Shown here: positions 17,318 through 26,357 of the stretch, piece by piece
Numbering within the stretch: the stretch's first letter is position 1
Layout: every line of letters begins with the position of its first letter
Assembly: GCA_044347755.1 (NCBI GenBank)
Contig: JBIKUE010000007.1
Span: 1 to 64,000, forward strand
Direction of reading: 5' to 3'
DNA: 64,000 bases
From: M3007 sp044347755
Lineage (GTDB): Bacteria; Bacteroidota; Bacteroidia; Chitinophagales; Saprospiraceae
Made by a program: the position numbers and the translations under genes
The notes under the pieces: model-generated
Told to the model about the DNA's origin: nothing
Seen by the model: only the letters and a program-made list of their open reading frames with translations
Databases searched by the model: none

Positions 17318-20190
17318 TAGCCAAAAACATCCTCCAATGTCAATTCAACCACTTTGCCGATCTTCTTTAAGTAGGTAAAGTCAATTCTTTCCCTTTCGCC
17401 GAGTACCAGCCAGGTAAATTGCCTGCCCTTCACATGTTTTTCCTGAAATTTAATCAAATCTCCGGAATCTGCCTTTTCAATGGTTTTATAAATATCCTCT
17501 CTTAGGTCGCGATTTAGATATCCTTTATCGCGGCTGCCTCTCCAGGCCCAGTATAATTCAGCCTGATTCATTCTGCCGGCTGCAATTTGTTTGAGCACAC
17601 CTTGTCTGGCGTGTTCCATTTGTGGCAAAGACACAGGCATGTTCTCAAGAATTTCCTGAAATGCCTCAACTGCATCCCGAAGTTTATCCGGTTGAGTGCC
17701 TACATAAGCTTGAAGCCAATGCGCCCGATTCTTTTTAGCCGGACTGCCTGCATGTGCATAAGCAGAATATGCTAAGGCTTTAGACTCTCTGATTTCCTGA
17801 AAAACGATACTGGATAGGCCGTATCCAAAGTACTGGTTATACCATTCGCCCATGACAAATTCCTCCAGATTGAATTTTGGTGTGCCCTTGGAAAGCATTA
17901 AAAGTTCAATCTGAACGGATGGAAAATGAACAAAGTAGACGATACTCTTTCTTACGCCAACCTCAGGATAAGGCTTTGATGCTACAGGGGCTTGGACTGC
18001 CTGATCAACCGGGTGAATCTGATGTAACAACAACCCCGTCTTTGAGGCCGTTTTAGAGCCATAATAGAATACCTCATGCTGAAATTGGTGCAAACCTTTA
18101 AGTAAGGCAACCAACTCCTCTGCTGACAATTGCTGGAGTTGCTCAGCACTGAGTTTATCTGTGAATGGATTATCAGCGCCATATTTCGCGTAGCTTGCCA
18201 AACCTTTGGACAAAATAACCCGCTTATCCTTCTTGTTATTCTCTCTTCTGAGCAGGATATCGGCTATCAGATTTTGCAAGGCATCGTGATTGGGCTGGGC
18301 ATCTGCCAATAAATGCTCAAACAACTTAACAGCGGGTTCAAAAGACTCTTCAAGACCGGTAAGCGACAGGTAAAAGTGCTCTTCCCTGCACTCGGCGCCA
18401 AGGCTTACACCTAAGCGGTACATAGCCTGCTGAATTTCGGATGGTGTATATTTTGACGTGCCCAAGAATGGAAAATAGCCTGCAAGCACTGCAAGCCTGC
18501 GATCACTCAGTTTACCCATGTCAAAACAGTAGTGAAGCCTGAACAATTTGCTCTTTTTGTCCTGTACCACCTTAAGTTTGACATTCGAAGACAAGCGTTT
18601 TGTTTTGATTGCCTTTTTGAAGTCTACAAATTGTGGAGCTACTTCGGTGGTTTCCCAGGTCAAAAATTGCCGGGCAAACTCGGACGCCCCCTCTCTATTT
18701 ACCTCAATAGGTGTTATGGGGGGCTTTTCCACTTTCATTACTGAAGGGTCTTCCCCAGTATGTTTGTAAACAACAGCGCAATTATTATCCTTGAAGTATT
18801 TTTGGGCAAAATCAACTAATTGCGATTTGGTGACTTTGGCTATCTTCTTCCAACGCTGTACAATTTTTGGCCATTCAATACCCAGGATAAAAGCGCCAGT
18901 GATGGTATTTGCTCTGCCTTGATTTTTCTCAAAGGCCCTGATTTCAGACAACTTCATGTCCTTAATCACTGCCTCAATCAACCAATCCTCAAAATCGCCC
19001 TCCCGTAGTTTTTTAAGTTCCTCTAGTAATATTTGTTCTACATCTTCCAAACTCTGGCCTTCTCTTGGCTTGGCCATCAGCAACAACGAAGAAAAGTCTT
19101 CATAGACTCTCGGATAAGCATATGCCTCCAGCAAACGTTGTTTTTGCACAATATTCAGATCAAAAAGGCCGGCCTGGTAATTGTGTAAAATCCCGGCAAT
19201 CAGCGGAAGGAGTAATAATGCCTCTTCCGTTTTAGCCCCTGGCAGCCTCCATCCTATTTCCACCCATGGCGACTCTTGTCCCCAGACCTGCTTTAGTGTC
19301 CGTTCTTTCAGTTCCGGTTGTGCTTTGAATGTAAATTTCGGCAGTGGTCGGGATTCAAACTTCCCAAAGTAACGTTCCGCTAACCGTACCGCATGAGCCG
19401 GATCAAAATCTCCAGCCATAACTATGGCCATATTATTGGGCACATAATAGGTGTCAAAAAACTTGTAAATATTACTTTGAGAGGGATTCTTTAAATCTTC
19501 TCCTCTGCCCAATGTGGTTTGGGTGCCATAAGGATGAGACGGGGTAAGTGTCTCTTGCATGGCTTTAAGGGTTTTTCTAAAGTCCTTGTCCTGGCTGATA
19601 TTATATTCCTCAAATACGGTTTCAAGCTCCGTGTGGAACAACCGCAGAATGGGCCTGCGGAAGCGTTCGCTCTCCAATGCAAACCATCGTTCAAGTTCAT
19701 TAGAAGGAATATCATTGACGTATACTGTTTGCTCCACCCAAGTGTATGCATTAGTGCCTTTAGCTCCCATTACACTTACCAGTTTATCGTATTCATTAGC
19801 TGCAGCAAACTGTGCGGCTTCATTACTGAGCCGATCGATTTCGGCGTATAACGTTTTCTTTTTCTCCGGATCTTGTTCAGCGCGATGCTGTTCAAAAAGG
19901 GTTTCTATTTCATCCAAAAGCACTTTTTCCTGAGCCCAATCCAATGAGCCCAGTTGATCTGTACCCTTGAACATCATATGTTCAAAATAATGCGCCAATC
20001 CAGTTGTATCTGCGGGATCATGTTTTGATCCAACACGCACTGCGATTTCGGTATAAATTCTTGGCTCAAGCTGATTAACGGTTAAAAACAACTTAAGACC
20101 GTTCGAAAGCGTGTAGACTTGAACCTGAATTGGGTCTCCCGGGGTGGTTTGAAAGGCGGGTAATGCAGCGGAGGGGGGATGTTGTTGCAT
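17314..20190 (-). CDS. M16 family zinc metallopeptidase (insulinase/pitrilysin type)
   Basis: Predicted zinc-dependent peptidase of 958 residues. The inverted zinc motif HxxEH is H67-E70-H71 in GLAHYFEHMMFKG, and the distal ligand glutamate lies in the ELETVFEEYN stretch near 195. The size and the two M16 halves (catalytic N-terminal, inactive C-terminal) resemble pitrilysin/insulysin rather than the short processing-peptidase form. I see no signal peptide: the N-terminus is MQQHPPSAALPAFQ, so the location may be cytoplasmic, whereas many relatives are exported. It lies downstream of odhB, separated by a terminator hairpin at 20206-20245, so it probably has its own promoter. Confidence 0.87.
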   Translation of the reverse strand: MQQHPPSAALPAFQTTPGDPIQVQVYTLSNGLKLFLTVNQLEPRIYTEIAVRVGSKHDPADTTGLAHYFEHMMFKGTDQLGSLDWAQEKVLLDEIETLFEQHRAEQDPEKKKTLYAEIDRLSNEAAQFAAANEYDKLVSVMGAKGTNAYTWVEQTVYVNDIPSNELERWFALESERFRRPILRLFHTELETVFEEYNISQDKDFRKTLKAMQETLTPSHPYGTQTTLGRGEDLKNPSQSNIYKFFDTYYVPNNMAIVMAGDFDPAHAVRLAERYFGKFESRPLPKFTFKAQPELKERTLKQVWGQESPWVEIGWRLPGAKTEEALLLLPLIAGILHNYQAGLFDLNIVQKQRLLEAYAYPRVYEDFSSLLLMAKPREGQSLEDVEQILLEELKKLREGDFEDWLIEAVIKDMKLSEIRAFEKNQGRANTITGAFILGIEWPKIVQRWKKIAKVTKSQLVDFAQKYFKDNNCAVVYKHTGEDPSVMKVEKPPITPIEVNREGASEFARQFLTWETTEVAPQFVDFKKAIKTKRLSSNVKLKVVQDKKSKLFRLHYCFDMGKLSDRRLAVLAGYFPFLGTSKYTPSEIQQAMYRLGVSLGAECREEHFYLSLTGLEESFEPAVKLFEHLLADAQPNHDALQNLIADILLRRENNKKDKRVILSKGLASYAKYGADNPFTDKLSAEQLQQLSAEELVALLKGLHQFQHEVFYYGSKTASKTGLLLHQIHPVDQAVQAPVASKPYPEVGVRKSIVYFVHFPSVQIELLMLSKGTPKFNLEEFVMGEWYNQYFGYGLSSIVFQEIRESKALAYSAYAHAGSPAKKNRAHWLQAYVGTQPDKLRDAVEAFQEILENMPVSLPQMEHARQGVLKQIAAGRMNQAELYWAWRGSRDKGYLNRDLREDIYKTIEKADSGDLIKFQEKHVKGRQFTWLVLGERERIDFTYLKKIGKVVELTLEDVFGY

Positions 20191-20205
20191 AAATGATATA
20201 AGGTT

Positions 20206-20245
20206 AAAAAAACCCGTCCAGAGATGGGAGCATCACCAGACGGGT
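20206..20245 (-). terminator. Intrinsic terminator after odhB
   Basis: On the minus strand a 7-bp GC-rich stem (20239-20245 with 20212-20218) closes a 20-nt loop and is followed by seven Ts. It lies 30-70 nt past the odhB stop codon and before the M16 peptidase start. Confidence 0.75.
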
Positions 20246-20274
20246 CCTATAAAGTATATTGATGGTTTAGTTTA

Positions 20275-21495
20275 TCAAAGATCCAGTAAGAGACTGGTTG
20301 GATCTTCGATCAAATTTTTCACTTTAACCAGAAAGGTTACTGAAGTAGATCCGTCAATAATCCGATGATCGTAACTTAAAGCCAGATACATCATCGGGCG
20401 TATCTTTACTTCTCCATCTACCACAACCGGACGTTCTTTGATGGCGTGCATGCCCAGAATGGCGCTTTGTGGTTCATTGATGATAGGTGTACTCATTAAA
20501 CTACCGAATATGCCACCATTCGTGATAGTAAAGGTACCGCCGGTCATTTCGTCCAGCGACAATTTACCATCCCTGGCTTTAGCGGATAAGTCCTTAACCT
20601 TGAGTTCGAATTCAGCAAAGTTCATGCTTTCCACATTTCGAACAGGCGGCACCACCAATCCGTTTGGTGTGGAGATCGCAATGCTGATGTCTGCATAATC
20701 GTGGTAGATTACATCATCTCCGTCAATCGCTGCGTTCACATCTGGCATTTCCATTAAAGCTTTGGCGCAAGCTTTTGCGAAGATGGACATGAAGCCAAGC
20801 TTAATGCCATATTTTTTCACAAATGCATCCTGATACTTTTCCCGAAGAGCCATTACAGCGCTCATGTCTACTTCGTTGAAAGTAGTGAGCATGGCTGTAT
20901 TGTTTTTTGCACTAACCAGACGCTTAGCGATAGTACGTCGCATGCGGCTCATTTTCTCCCGACGGTCTACCCTGGAATAGAATTCCGACTTGGAAGGGGT
21001 TAGAGCTACTGTGGGGGCTGCAGGGGCCGGAACCGATGGTGTTGGCGTCTGAGCAGCCTTAACGGCATCCTCCTTTGTAATTCGACCATCCCGGCCGGTT
21101 CCGCTTACGCTTGAAGGCTGGATATCTGCTTCAGAAAGGATCTTAGCTGCTGCCGGGCTCGGAGTTCCGGTTGCATAATTGGATGAGCCTGGCGTAATCT
21201 CTAGTGCAACGGCAGCTTCCTGGACCGGAGCACTAGAACTGGAGGAGGAAGAAGCCATATCTGTATCAATCTTAGCAAATAAAGCGCCGATTGGCAGATC
21301 CTCTCCTTCCTTGGCAACCCAGATCATCTTACCCGCACTGTCGGCAGACAACTCCTGATTGGCTTTTTCTGTTTCAATTTCGCAAAGTGGCTCATCAAGG
21401 GCAACCACACTGCCATCCGGCTTGAGCCATTTTGAAAAGGTAACACTGCTTATAGACTCTCCCAGGTTTGGGATTTTTAGTTCAATTAAAGGCAT
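20275..21495 (-). CDS. odhB: Dihydrolipoyllysine succinyltransferase, 2-oxoglutarate dehydrogenase E2
   Basis: E2 core of the 2-oxoglutarate dehydrogenase complex, transferring succinyl groups from lipoamide to CoA in the TCA cycle. The 406-residue protein has a single lipoyl domain with the modified lysine K44 in ETEKAN, a Ser/Ala/Pro linker, an E3/E1-binding domain (SPAAAKIL to TKEDAV, about 120-155), a second linker, and a catalytic domain ending with H377 and D381 of HRIIDG. I start at ATG 21495 (MPLIELKIPNLGES); the 16 residues available upstream do not fit the family. The E1 gene is not adjacent. A terminator follows. Annotation as the pyruvate E2 is less likely given the single lipoyl domain and the succinyl-type N-terminus. 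Confidence 0.9.
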   Translation of the reverse strand: MPLIELKIPNLGESISSVTFSKWLKPDGSVVALDEPLCEIETEKANQELSADSAGKMIWVAKEGEDLPIGALFAKIDTDMASSSSSSSAPVQEAAVALEITPGSSNYATGTPSPAAAKILSEADIQPSSVSGTGRDGRITKEDAVKAAQTPTPSVPAPAAPTVALTPSKSEFYSRVDRREKMSRMRRTIAKRLVSAKNNTAMLTTFNEVDMSAVMALREKYQDAFVKKYGIKLGFMSIFAKACAKALMEMPDVNAAIDGDDVIYHDYADISIAISTPNGLVVPPVRNVESMNFAEFELKVKDLSAKARDGKLSLDEMTGGTFTITNGGIFGSLMSTPIINEPQSAILGMHAIKERPVVVDGEVKIRPMMYLALSYDHRIIDGSTSVTFLVKVKNLIEDPTSLLLDL

Positions 21496-21652
21496 TTTAA
21501 AGGCAAACTTTGAAAAATTGGTCAACTTCAATTCTGCGCACAAAGGTAGTTTTTTGACACTAAACCATCAGATTATGTTATTGAATTTCTGGCGGCAGAA
21601 CTGAGGATCTACAATCAGATGAAACAAAAAAACACCTGCGAAGTTCAAATTA

Positions 21653-22603
21653 TCAATTTGATTGTTTGTTTGAAAACTTTAGCAATAGGCCTTGGCCTTT
21701 CTTCCCTTCACTGGCCAGGAACAAGTTGCCTGCTGCGTCAAATGAAATGCCTTCTGGTTGTGGAAGCAGTTTTTTATCCAGACGATAAACATATTTAATT
21801 TTTCCTGAAATATAATCAAGCACTACCAAACGCTTTAGTGTAGTTGAAACTAGGTACAGGTCCTTGGTTTTGGGATGCACAGCAATACCGGAGGGGCTGA
21901 AAAAAACGCGCTTTTCATTCTCTGCATAAGGAAGTATATTGTTGATTTCCTCAGGATTGATCGAATATAATGGTGTTTTATCCAGCGTTTTAGTATTCAT
22001 TTGGAATGCCCAAATATCACGATTGTATAAACTGTCAGGGTTTTCTTTACATGCCAGCAAAAGACAGTTTCGCCATGGATCAAAGGCCAACCCTTCCACA
22101 TCATTTGATTTTTTCAATGCCGTGGAATATTCGGTGATTTTTGGGTTTTTCTTTTTCCAATCCACGATTTCAAACAAGTCGCCATCACTTTTAACCGCCC
22201 AAACAGTTTTACCTGCCATTTCTACCCCTTCAAAATCTCCTTTCTCTCGAAATAGTAACCGGTGAGTAACCGCACCTCCGTGTTCACCATCTATCAGGTA
22301 AACTTCTCCCCGCTCATCAGCTATTGCCAGGAAATATCCGGGCACATCACTTGGACTTAATCCGGAAATCTCCCGGAGCTCTTCATTCACGAGGTTGATA
22401 GTTAAGGATGGATTTTGGAGATCATAGGGAAGGCTATCCCCAACTACACTTATAGCAGCATAGCTGATAGCTTCAGGCGATTGTGAGCTGCAAAAGCCAA
22501 AAATGGAGGCTAAAACGATAAAACCGAAGTTTAACACAAGTAGTTTTTGCAAAAGATTGAAATTATGATGCACGTTATCAATGTTCAAACACTTCAATTT
22601 CAT
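21653..22603 (-). CDS. SdiA-regulated-like beta-propeller lipoprotein
   Basis: Predicted envelope protein of about 316 residues resembling the SdiA-regulated (SBBP-like, six-bladed propeller) family; its function is unknown. Supporting features are the repeated blades EISGL, FEGVEMAG, DVEGLAFDP, SGIAVHP and PEGISFDAAGNLFLASEG, a regular series seen in this family. Near the N-terminus a hydrophobic stretch ends FGFC followed by SS, a probable lipobox. The ATG at 22603 overlaps the upstream HAD gene by 26 nt; a start at an internal TTG near 22550 would remove the overlap and place the signal peptide closer to the N-terminus. Translational coupling with the HAD gene is possible. Confidence 0.7.
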   Translation of the reverse strand: MKLKCLNIDNVHHNFNLLQKLLVLNFGFIVLASIFGFCSSQSPEAISYAAISVVGDSLPYDLQNPSLTINLVNEELREISGLSPSDVPGYFLAIADERGEVYLIDGEHGGAVTHRLLFREKGDFEGVEMAGKTVWAVKSDGDLFEIVDWKKKNPKITEYSTALKKSNDVEGLAFDPWRNCLLLACKENPDSLYNRDIWAFQMNTKTLDKTPLYSINPEEINNILPYAENEKRVFFSPSGIAVHPKTKDLYLVSTTLKRLVVLDYISGKIKYVYRLDKKLLPQPEGISFDAAGNLFLASEGKKGQGLLLKFSNKQSN

Positions 22604-23003
22604 GCATCTCAGTAATAAAATCAGTGAATTTTCCTTTGAATCGGGTTGCCTTTACGATATGGTTATCGATCCAGTGGTAATTACCTCCTCTTGGCTTTCC
22701 AAAAACGATACCATGATACCTGAATCCATGCTGTGCCAACCAGGTTTCAGTAATACTTCGGTGCGCTTCGGTTCTGCTGGTAAAGAAATAGATGATATGA
22801 CCAGCATCATACCACTCATTCAATTTAGCCAATGCATCAGGATACGGGGCTACAATTCCCATTCGCTCAGGTTCTTCATTGGGCACATCGTCACAAATAG
22901 TACCGTCAATATCTATCAGATAGTTTTTGACGTGGCCGGGAAGGATTGGACTAGCCTTTTGTCCTTTTTCATCAAAGGCTTCGAACAAGGTGGTATTTGA
23001 CAT
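22578..23003 (-). CDS. Small HAD-superfamily phosphatase-like protein
   Basis: A 141-residue protein with the HAD nucleophile motif D-I-D-G-T at 31-35, a motif-II-like FFTSR, and an acidic pair D-N after GGNYHW. This single-domain C0 type is widespread in Bacteroidota and is sometimes mislabelled phosphoheptose isomerase. The substrate is unknown; a nucleotide, sugar phosphate or polynucleotide 5'/3' phosphate are all possible. I start at ATG 23003 (MSNTTLFEAF), 18 nt after the stop of the upstream barrel gene; six more residues are open upstream. It overlaps the start of the downstream SdiA-regulated-like gene, suggesting a cotranscribed pair. Confidence 0.7.
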   Translation of the reverse strand: MSNTTLFEAFDEKGQKASPILPGHVKNYLIDIDGTICDDVPNEEPERMGIVAPYPDALAKLNEWYDAGHIIYFFTSRTEAHRSITETWLAQHGFRYHGIVFGKPRGGNYHWIDNHIVKATRFKGKFTDFITEMHEIEVFEH

Positions 23004-23021
23004 GAGGAATGTTATTAACAA

Positions 23022-23948
23022 TCAGAAACTAAAGCCAACAGAAGCCTGAATCATGAAATTTTGGTCTTTGTCATCTCTGTAAATCAAACTGTTGTTTTCA
23101 CCGGTTTTTGCTTTGGAAAGGTCAACATTGTTATTTGTAATGTCGGCCAAGCCATATTGAATTCGGGCACTCAAATAAAGAGCACTACTGATATAGTAGG
23201 ATATACCACCAACGACACCGTAGTCCAAAGTATTGTAAAGCGCGCCTTTATCTTCATTAAAATCGTAATAAGCGCCCATGGTTTTAGGGGTTTCTGCGAT
23301 AAACCCATCCACCTTGACATTAACAGAAGATTCATCGCCACCTTGAGAGGATCCTGCGCCCGGATCATCCCGACGATAATTATGATTGAGGTTGAAGTTT
23401 AGTTCCGTTTCGCTGGTATTTGGATTGATATAAGCATTGTTCCCCAGGGCTGTTTTACCCGAATATCGCAGAGAGCCCTCCCCGGAAGAGGCTGCTAAAA
23501 AGCCCAAATATCCACCAGCATACACTTCAAAGTGGCCAAATTTTCCAAATGCCATCAAGGGAATGTCAATGTAAGAATTATTGACATTGATCAGATACCG
23601 GGCGTTTCCTGACGTATAAACTTGTCCTGTAGTATGCTTGAAAAAGCGGTAAGCCTGACCATCGTAGGTATATTTTGACCCACGTTTTGAATATAGGGCC
23701 TCTCCACGTACGCCGAACCGATCCGAAAACTTGTAGGAAAAGGTCATGCCTATGTGAAACCCTGTTGAATTGTCCCAGGTTTCCAAACCAAGCCCCTGAT
23801 TATCAGTTTCAGAAGGTCCCTGAAATTTGGCAAAATTCAGACCTGTTTTAAAACCGTATTTTATCTGGGCGCCCAAATGGGATCCGGATAAAATCGTCAA
23901 CATGAAAATACATACAATCCTAGAAAATGAGGTCAAATGTGTCACCAT
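23022..23948 (-). CDS. Outer-membrane beta-barrel protein (PorT-like family)
   Basis: Predicted 308-residue outer-membrane barrel. A signal peptide ends around LGAQ (25-28), then the opening strand IKYGFKTGLNFAKF is typical of Bacteroidota PorT/OMP_b-brl_2 proteins. Regularly alternating strands follow, such as FHIGMTFSYKFSDRFGVRGEALYSKRG, and the protein ends with an aromatic F-S-F, the usual barrel terminator. An inserted acidic, glycine-rich loop lies at about 195-225. The role may be structural or transport; the ligand cannot be deduced. It is the first gene of a minus-strand run (barrel, HAD, SdiA-regulated-like) and faces paaB. Confidence 0.75.
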   Translation of the reverse strand: MVTHLTSFSRIVCIFMLTILSGSHLGAQIKYGFKTGLNFAKFQGPSETDNQGLGLETWDNSTGFHIGMTFSYKFSDRFGVRGEALYSKRGSKYTYDGQAYRFFKHTTGQVYTSGNARYLINVNNSYIDIPLMAFGKFGHFEVYAGGYLGFLAASSGEGSLRYSGKTALGNNAYINPNTSETELNFNLNHNYRRDDPGAGSSQGGDESSVNVKVDGFIAETPKTMGAYYDFNEDKGALYNTLDYGVVGGISYYISSALYLSARIQYGLADITNNNVDLSKAKTGENNSLIYRDDKDQNFMIQASVGFSF

Positions 23949-24051
23949 TTTTGTGTAAGTGTTTGAAGTTCAATGAAACAAAAGATTTGGCTTGGACCGA
24001 CAAATCTCATATTCGGCCAAAAGTACAGCATTCTGATAACCCGGACTGTGT

Positions 24052-24059
24052 TACCTTTG
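24052..24059 (+). promoter_or_regulatory. Bacteroidota -7 box ahead of paaB
   Basis: TACCTTTG followed by CG matches TAnnTTTG and would place the transcript start about 58 nt before the paaB start codon. No convincing -33 TTTG is seen. Confidence 0.45.
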
Positions 24060-24123
24060 CGCAAATCTTTCATTTGAACGCTTTACTTGTAAAATCGTCC
24101 ATACTGTATCAAATTTTTATACC

Positions 24124-24402
24124 ATGAAAAATTGGCCGCTTTGGGAAATTTTCATTCGATCCAAACAAGGACTTAGCCATAAACATGTAGGCAGTTTACA
24201 TGCCTCTGATGCTCAAATGGCGCTGGAAAATGCCCGTGATGTGTATTGCCGGCGAAATGAAGGTGTCAGCATTTGGGTGGTAGAATCACAGCATATTCAT
24301 GCATCAACAGAAGATGCAGCAGCTTTTTTTGACCCGGCAAATGATAAAGTTTATCGCCACCCCACTTTTTACGAGCTTCCTGACGCAGTAAAACATATGT
24401 AA
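24124..24402 (+). CDS. paaB: Phenylacetyl-CoA epoxidase subunit PaaB (orphan)
   Basis: Small structural subunit of the ring 1,2-phenylacetyl-CoA epoxidase, normally encoded with PaaACDE and working in aerobic phenylacetate degradation. The 92-residue protein aligns along its whole length with known PaaB from memory: WPLWEIFIR, KQGLSHKHVGSLHA, ALENARDVY, SIWVV, FFDPA, KVYRHPTFY and the final HM are all in order. None of paaA, paaC, paaD or paaE is in the window. A di-haem peroxidase gene follows after a one-base gap, so the two are almost certainly cotranscribed, an unusual partnership. A true phenylacetate role is therefore uncertain. Confidence 0.9.
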   Translation: MKNWPLWEIFIRSKQGLSHKHVGSLHASDAQMALENARDVYCRRNEGVSIWVVESQHIHASTEDAAAFFDPANDKVYRHPTFYELPDAVKHM

Positions 24403-24403
24403 C

Positions 24404-25453
24404 ATGAAAAAGGGCCGCCATCTTCAATTTATTGCCTTTGTTTCCCTTGTATTCTCCATTGGATGCAAAGATGCTCAGCCTGAAGAGGCTCCTGCGCCAA
24501 CGCCATATACGTACGTGGCTCCGGAAGGATTCCCGCCTTTTTTTGACCCTGCTGACAATCCAACAACCCTGGAGGGTATTGCACTTGGCAGAAAACTGTT
24601 TTACGACCCCATCCTCTCTGGCGATAATACTCAGGCATGTGCTGACTGTCACAGGCAGGAGAATGCCTTTACTGATCCCCGTCCATTTAGTATTGGGATC
24701 GATGGGATTGCAGGGCACAGAAATTCCATGAGCCTGATCAATATAGCTTTTCAGCATCGGTTGTTTTGGGATGGCAGAGCACATGGATTGGAAGAACAAG
24801 CACTGTTCCCAATTAAAGATCCTATTGAAATGCATGAATCCTTGCCGAATGCAGTATCTGAAATTCAGGCAATACCGGAGTATAGAGAGATGTTTTGGTC
24901 GGCATTTGGCACCCGAAACGTGGATAGTATTTTGATTGCCAAGGCCTTGGCACAGTTTGAGCGCACCCTTAACTCCGTTAATTCCCGATATGACAGATGG
25001 AAGCTGGGATTGGAAAATCTTGAAAAATCAGAAATCAGTGGCATGAATTTGTTTATGGATCCAGCCACCGGTGGTTGTGCGCAATGTCACTCCTTCGGAG
25101 CTCTTTTCAGCGATTATCTTTTCAGGAACAATGGTAAAGACAGCATTGTAACAGATTTGGGCCGGTTTGCTTTTTCAGGGCTTCCACAGGATATAGGAGC
25201 CGTAAAGACACCCTCCATGCGGAATGTGGAATACACCGCACCATATATGTTAGATGGCAGATTTGCCACATTGGAAGAAGTACTCGAATTTTACAATACA
25301 GGCTTTAAATTGGGTCCATCCACGGATCCTTTTATGTTCACACTCGTGAAAGGCAGGTTGAGTGAACAAGATAAATCAGACATCATTGCCTTCCTTAAGA
25401 CTTTGTCTGAACCTGAAATACTGACCAATCCTGCATTTAGCAAGCCCCAGTAA
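24404..25453 (+). CDS. Di-haem cytochrome c peroxidase/MauG-like lipoprotein
   Basis: Periplasmic c-type cytochrome of 349 residues of the bacterial di-haem peroxidase/MauG family. Two haem attachment motifs are present: CADCH at 79-83 and CAQCH at 225-229. A hydrophobic signal ending in SIGC puts a lipid-modified cysteine at position 21, so the protein should be anchored facing the periplasm. Family segments include ALGRKLFYDPILS, the GHRNSMSLIN stretch, FWDGRAHGLEEQA and the late KTPSMRNVEYTAPYMLDGRFATLEEVLEFYN. Classic peroxidases reduce H2O2, whereas MauG/MbnH relatives oxidise protein residues; sequence alone does not separate these. It directly follows paaB with one base between the genes. 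Confidence 0.9.
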   Translation: MKKGRHLQFIAFVSLVFSIGCKDAQPEEAPAPTPYTYVAPEGFPPFFDPADNPTTLEGIALGRKLFYDPILSGDNTQACADCHRQENAFTDPRPFSIGIDGIAGHRNSMSLINIAFQHRLFWDGRAHGLEEQALFPIKDPIEMHESLPNAVSEIQAIPEYREMFWSAFGTRNVDSILIAKALAQFERTLNSVNSRYDRWKLGLENLEKSEISGMNLFMDPATGGCAQCHSFGALFSDYLFRNNGKDSIVTDLGRFAFSGLPQDIGAVKTPSMRNVEYTAPYMLDGRFATLEEVLEFYNTGFKLGPSTDPFMFTLVKGRLSEQDKSDIIAFLKTLSEPEILTNPAFSKPQ

Positions 25454-25560
25454 GGCTAATAGAGTAGTTCAAAAGGATCCTTTTCCGTTATTTGTTAATG
25501 GTTGTAACATAGCTCAATCAAGTCCGTCTTACCTGACGAACCATCAATGTTATTTTTGCT

Positions 25561-26334
25561 ATGAAACAAATTTTCTTTTGCCTGCTGGCAACGGTGGCAA
25601 TCCTTGAGGTTGCCAAGGCCCAAAACACTCCTTTGCAAGTATTTTTCCAATCACACAAACAGGCGCCCGGTTTTACCCACGCCTGTTTAAGCAAGGACCT
25701 TTTCGATGTTGCGTCCAAACATGAGATCAGTAAGGAAGACTGGCAAGGCCTGCACCATGTAGTTAAGAATCTGGGTGCTATGGAAATCCTGGTAGCCGAC
25801 AGTATTTCTAATGGGCACGAACTCTATAAGGAAGCAAAAAAATGTGTGCCTGCCGACGAGTTTGAAGAATTGCTCACCGTTCGGGACGAACAAACAAATG
25901 TTCGGATTTGGGTAAAGGCAGAAGACGCAGTTGTCACAGATCTGGTTTTGCTCGTTGGAGCTCCGCAGGAGTTTGTATTGATTTGTTTTGCCGGCACGCT
26001 TCAGTTAGGCAATCTTTCAGAGTTACCTTCACTATTTGAAACCGGAAAAACCGCCCAACTAGCCAAAATCACCTCTGCTATTGCTGCCGAATTTTCCATT
26101 TCGCCAAATCCTGCAAGCAACCAAATTACGGTGCAATTGCAGGACGCTCAGGATGTTCCGGACCGTATCGAAATCCTGGATGCGCAAGGACGTCAGGTGC
26201 TTAGCCAAAATATTGATCCTTTGACCTTTCAATCGGTAAATATTGGATCCTTGAGCCAGGGGACTTATTGGGTTCAACTAAGAACCAGAACTGGAAAGAT
26301 TGGTGTTAAGCAACTTCAGGTGATTCGGGATTGA
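25561..26334 (+). CDS. DUF4252 domain fused to a type A T9SS sorting domain
   Basis: A 257-residue exported protein of unknown function. Signal peptide: residues 1-20, ending AKAQ. Residues about 22-155 match the DUF4252 pattern as I know it: a FTHACLSKDLFDVAS start, a middle MEILVADS strand, an EELLTVRD segment, a VRIWVKAED strand and EFVLICFAGTLQL near the end. Residues about 175-257 are a T9SS type A tail: ISPNPASNQITVQL, ILDAQGRQVLSQN, LSQGTYWVQL and KQLQV. DUF4252 proteins known to me are periplasmic or lipoprotein and often adjoin sigma-factor genes, so this fused and surface-directed form is unusual. A 107-nt gap, containing the palindrome AAAAGGATCCTTTT, separates it from the cytochrome gene. 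Confidence 0.72.
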   Translation: MKQIFFCLLATVAILEVAKAQNTPLQVFFQSHKQAPGFTHACLSKDLFDVASKHEISKEDWQGLHHVVKNLGAMEILVADSISNGHELYKEAKKCVPADEFEELLTVRDEQTNVRIWVKAEDAVVTDLVLLVGAPQEFVLICFAGTLQLGNLSELPSLFETGKTAQLAKITSAIAAEFSISPNPASNQITVQLQDAQDVPDRIEILDAQGRQVLSQNIDPLTFQSVNIGSLSQGTYWVQLRTRTGKIGVKQLQVIRD

Positions 26335-26357
26335 AAAAGTGGCCTTTGAAAAAACAA

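Noticed and set aside
24266..24835. 189-codon minus-strand frame over paaB and the peroxidase
   Set aside because: Both genes on the plus strand are clear family members; the antisense frame has no recognisable features.
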